DNA of 62,032 nt from an uncultured Collinsella sp. GTDB lineage: Bacteria > Actinomycetota > Coriobacteriia > Coriobacteriales > Coriobacteriaceae. The stretch is taken from assembly GCA_902492755.1 (NCBI GenBank), contig CABUNB010000006.1, positions 1 through 62,032 of the forward strand. The letters run 5' to 3'. This document shows, one piece after another, positions 60,462-62,032 of the stretch. A program made the position numbers and the translations under genes. The notes beneath the pieces are model-generated. The model searched no databases and was not told where the DNA came from. It saw only the letters and a program-made list of their open reading frames with translations. Each line of letters begins with the position of its first letter. Position 1 is the stretch's first letter.

Positions 60462-60583
60462 GAGCGTGGATTATCTCCCGTATACAAATTGAGCGTGGAT
60501 TTTCTCCCACTTTGAGCGTTCAAGTGCGCTCTAAACGGGAGAAAATCCACGCTCATTTTCTCGGTGGGAGAAAATCCACGTTC
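60462..60583. repeat. Four-copy 19-20 nt repeat forming nested inverted repeats
   Basis: Two forward copies of GAGCGTGGATTTTCTCCC (60462-60480 with one change, 60491-60510) and two reverse copies (60536-60554, 60564-60583 with one change). The inner pair forms an 18-bp perfect stem (60491-60508 with 60537-60554) around a small GAGCG/CGCTC hairpin. It fills the gap between convergent genes and may terminate both. Confidence 0.8.
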
Positions 60584-60585
60584 AA

Positions 60586-60915
60586 CTACTCGTCGACGAT
60601 CTCGGCGAGCCAGACGTTCAACGTATCGACCTCGGGGCAGCAGAACTTTGCCGTACCGGGCTCGTTGCCGGGCACGGTTCCGCCATAGCGCAAGATGTCG
60701 ATATAGGGAAAGCCCACATGGCAAGCCATGGCGCACATCTTGCCGCGGTCTCGATCGAAGTCAAAGACGTCGCCCGGCTTGTGACCATGGTGGCAGCGAC
60801 ACGCACCCAGCTGGTCCACGCAGCTCACGCGGATACGCGGACGCTTGCCCCGCGGCGCGCCGAGCGGCTTGTTCCCGCCCGCTGCCTCGGTGCCGCTCTC
60901 GTCGGCGTTACTCAT
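60586..60915 (-). CDS. TIGR04076-like small cysteine-rich protein
   Basis: A 109-residue protein of a conserved family without known function: CRCHHGHKPGDVFDFDRDRGKMCAMACHVGFPYIDILRYGG followed by a Cys-Cys pair (KFCCPE). The cysteines and histidines suggest metal or cluster binding. It overlaps the kinase gene upstream by 8 nt in ATGAGTAA, so translation is coupled. Confidence 0.75.
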   Translation of the reverse strand: MSNADESGTEAAGGNKPLGAPRGKRPRIRVSCVDQLGACRCHHGHKPGDVFDFDRDRGKMCAMACHVGFPYIDILRYGGTVPGNEPGTAKFCCPEVDTLNVWLAEIVDE

Positions 60916-61732
60916 GGTCAATCACATCCAGGCAGGCCTCGATGGGCAGGCCGGCCGACTTGTCCTCTTGGTCGGCATTGCGCTCGATAAGCTCAGCCAC
61001 CACACGCATGGCATCGGACGTCGCGCGCTGCAAACTCCAGCCTGCCATAACGCGGCCGACGAGCACCGCCGAGAACGTGTCGCCCGTGCCCGGGAAATAG
61101 ACCGGAATGAGCTCAAAGGGAATCGTGAAGTACTCCCCCGCCACATGGTCGTAACCGATAACCGCGTTCGTGCCATTGACCACGGCGCTCGTAATGACCA
61201 CCGACTTGGCACCCAGCTCGCGCACAGCGTCCACAAGGGCGCGGGCCTCATCGGGCGTGATCTGCTCTGCAATAGGCGTATCGGCGAGCAGACAGGCCTC
61301 GGTGTAGTTGGGCACCGCGTAGTCTGCGCACTCCAGCAGGTGCCGCATAAGGCCAATCGTGGACTCGGGCACACCGGCATAGAGCTTGCCGTTGTCGCCC
61401 ATGATGGGATCGACGAACACCTTGGTGCCCTTTTGCGCGCGGCGGTGGCAAAAGTCCGAGATGATACGCGTCTCTTCCTCGGTCACGATAAAGCCGGTCG
61501 AGATGGCGTCGAACTCAAAGCCAAGCTCCTCCCAGATAGCGAGGCTTTGACGCACGTACTCGGTGGTGTCGTGGATGTAGAACTTGGGGTAGTTGAGCGT
61601 ATCGGAAACGAGCGCCGTCGGCAGGTTATGGATACGGTAGCCCATGTGCGACAGCACCGGCAGCATGGCGGAAAGCGCGACCTTGCCGTAGCCGCACATA
61701 TCGTTAATCAGCAGCAGCTGAGTATTCTTCAT
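60908..61732 (-). CDS. Pyridoxamine kinase (PdxY-like, ribokinase superfamily)
   Basis: A 274-residue kinase of the vitamin B6 salvage type. NDMCGYGKVALSAMLPVLSHMG near the N-terminus and the anion-hole/catalytic motif FPGTGDTFSAVL near residue 215 are present, with FVDPIMGDNGKLY in between. Annotated relatives phosphorylate pyridoxal or pyridoxamine; a hydroxymethylpyrimidine role cannot be excluded. Cotranscribed with the TIGR04076-like gene. Confidence 0.87.
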   Translation of the reverse strand: MKNTQLLLINDMCGYGKVALSAMLPVLSHMGYRIHNLPTALVSDTLNYPKFYIHDTTEYVRQSLAIWEELGFEFDAISTGFIVTEEETRIISDFCHRRAQKGTKVFVDPIMGDNGKLYAGVPESTIGLMRHLLECADYAVPNYTEACLLADTPIAEQITPDEARALVDAVRELGAKSVVITSAVVNGTNAVIGYDHVAGEYFTIPFELIPVYFPGTGDTFSAVLVGRVMAGWSLQRATSDAMRVVAELIERNADQEDKSAGLPIEACLDVIDHE

Positions 61733-62032
61733 GAGGGTCTCCCTTGTTTCGGGCGCGGCGCGACAGCGCCACAGTGCGACTAAGTGTAGCGCAGGGGACG
61801 TTGTGAGCGGAGGCGAGCGGTGCGAAGTGCAAATTGTTGCGGAAAGGTTTCGGAAACGAGGGACTAGCCTGCTTCATTGCGGCTCATTTGCCGTCACTCA
61901 TTCAGTGCCATTTCAAAACTATGCCGGATTACTACTATAAACCGCCGGTCTCCAACCACAACGAATTGCACTCCAACAAAACCGACGCTCCTATAAGTTG
62001 TCAAGAGGCAGTTTGCGGGAGCGTTCTCTCCA
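61733..62032. other. Window end without recognised gene
   Basis: About 300 nt at the right edge. No convincing coding region, RNA gene or terminator was found; the segment presumably holds the kinase promoter and the upstream flank of a gene outside the window. Confidence 0.5.

Overview
This 62 kb window looks like chromosomal DNA of a high-GC Coriobacteriia bacterium, most like Collinsella. The evidence is the gene set and style: a complete F-type ATP synthase operon with a very short GTG-started c subunit, murA and an LCP protein behind it, duplicated GH4/PTS alpha-glucoside loci, a prenylated-flavin decarboxylase locus, an LPxTG-anchored giant surface protein, and many short intergenic palindromes. 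The genus is an inference from style, not from a marker comparison. No rRNA, tRNA or CRISPR array was found.

Layout. 0.1-3.0 kb (minus): phosphohexomutase, homocysteine S-methyltransferase and a DtxR/MntR-type regulator, divergent from pepT (plus, 3.2-4.4 kb). 4.8-14.3 kb (minus): LCP protein, murA and the atp operon. 14.6-21.5 kb (minus): upp, glpK, a Sua5/TsaC enzyme, a HigBA-type toxin-antitoxin pair, prmC with a large insertion, and prfA. 21.7-22.2 kb: an insertion-sequence relic. 22.3-32.6 kb (minus): a 3,415-residue surface protein with a fibro-slime-like head, SpaA-like domains, 17 tandem pilin-type domains and an LPYTG anchor. Its 5' end carries a run of ten G that sets the well-started upstream frame out of phase with the main frame, as in a phase-variable gene in the OFF state. 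32.8-40.8 kb (minus): M20 peptidase, an amino-acid ABC transporter, an aldose-epimerase-like protein, an unrecognised membrane protein and an AAA/DUF4143 ATPase. 41.0-46.9 kb (minus): MerR-type regulator, UbiX, UbiD, a DASS-type anion transporter and a fusion of an LpdD-like domain with an IDI/Nudix-like domain. 47.0-56.5 kb: an MFS transporter and two mirror-image alpha-glucoside PTS loci, each with a GH4 phospho-glucosidase, an EIICB permease and an RpiR regulator. 56.6-59.8 kb: an accessory patch with a RelB/YafQ-type pair, an AT-rich trypsin-like protease, an IS end and a frameshifted integrase. 60-61.7 kb: a low-molecular-weight phosphatase, a TIGR04076-like protein and a pyridoxamine kinase.

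How genes work together. UbiX makes prenylated FMN from a dimethylallyl phosphate. UbiD uses that cofactor for reversible decarboxylation, the DASS protein probably moves the acid substrate, and the fusion joins a putative cofactor chaperone to an enzyme fold that handles IPP/DMAPP. The locus may therefore encode its own prenyl-donor supply. The PTS loci take up and phosphorylate alpha-glucosides, which the GH4 enzymes then split.

The intergenic DNA is unusually structured. A roughly 145-nt folded element occurs three times, each time directly after the stop codon of a minus-strand gene. A 31-33 nt palindrome family (consensus arms like ATGTGACAAAGGGAC) recurs at gene ends. Other perfect inverted repeats have arms of 17 to 23 bp.
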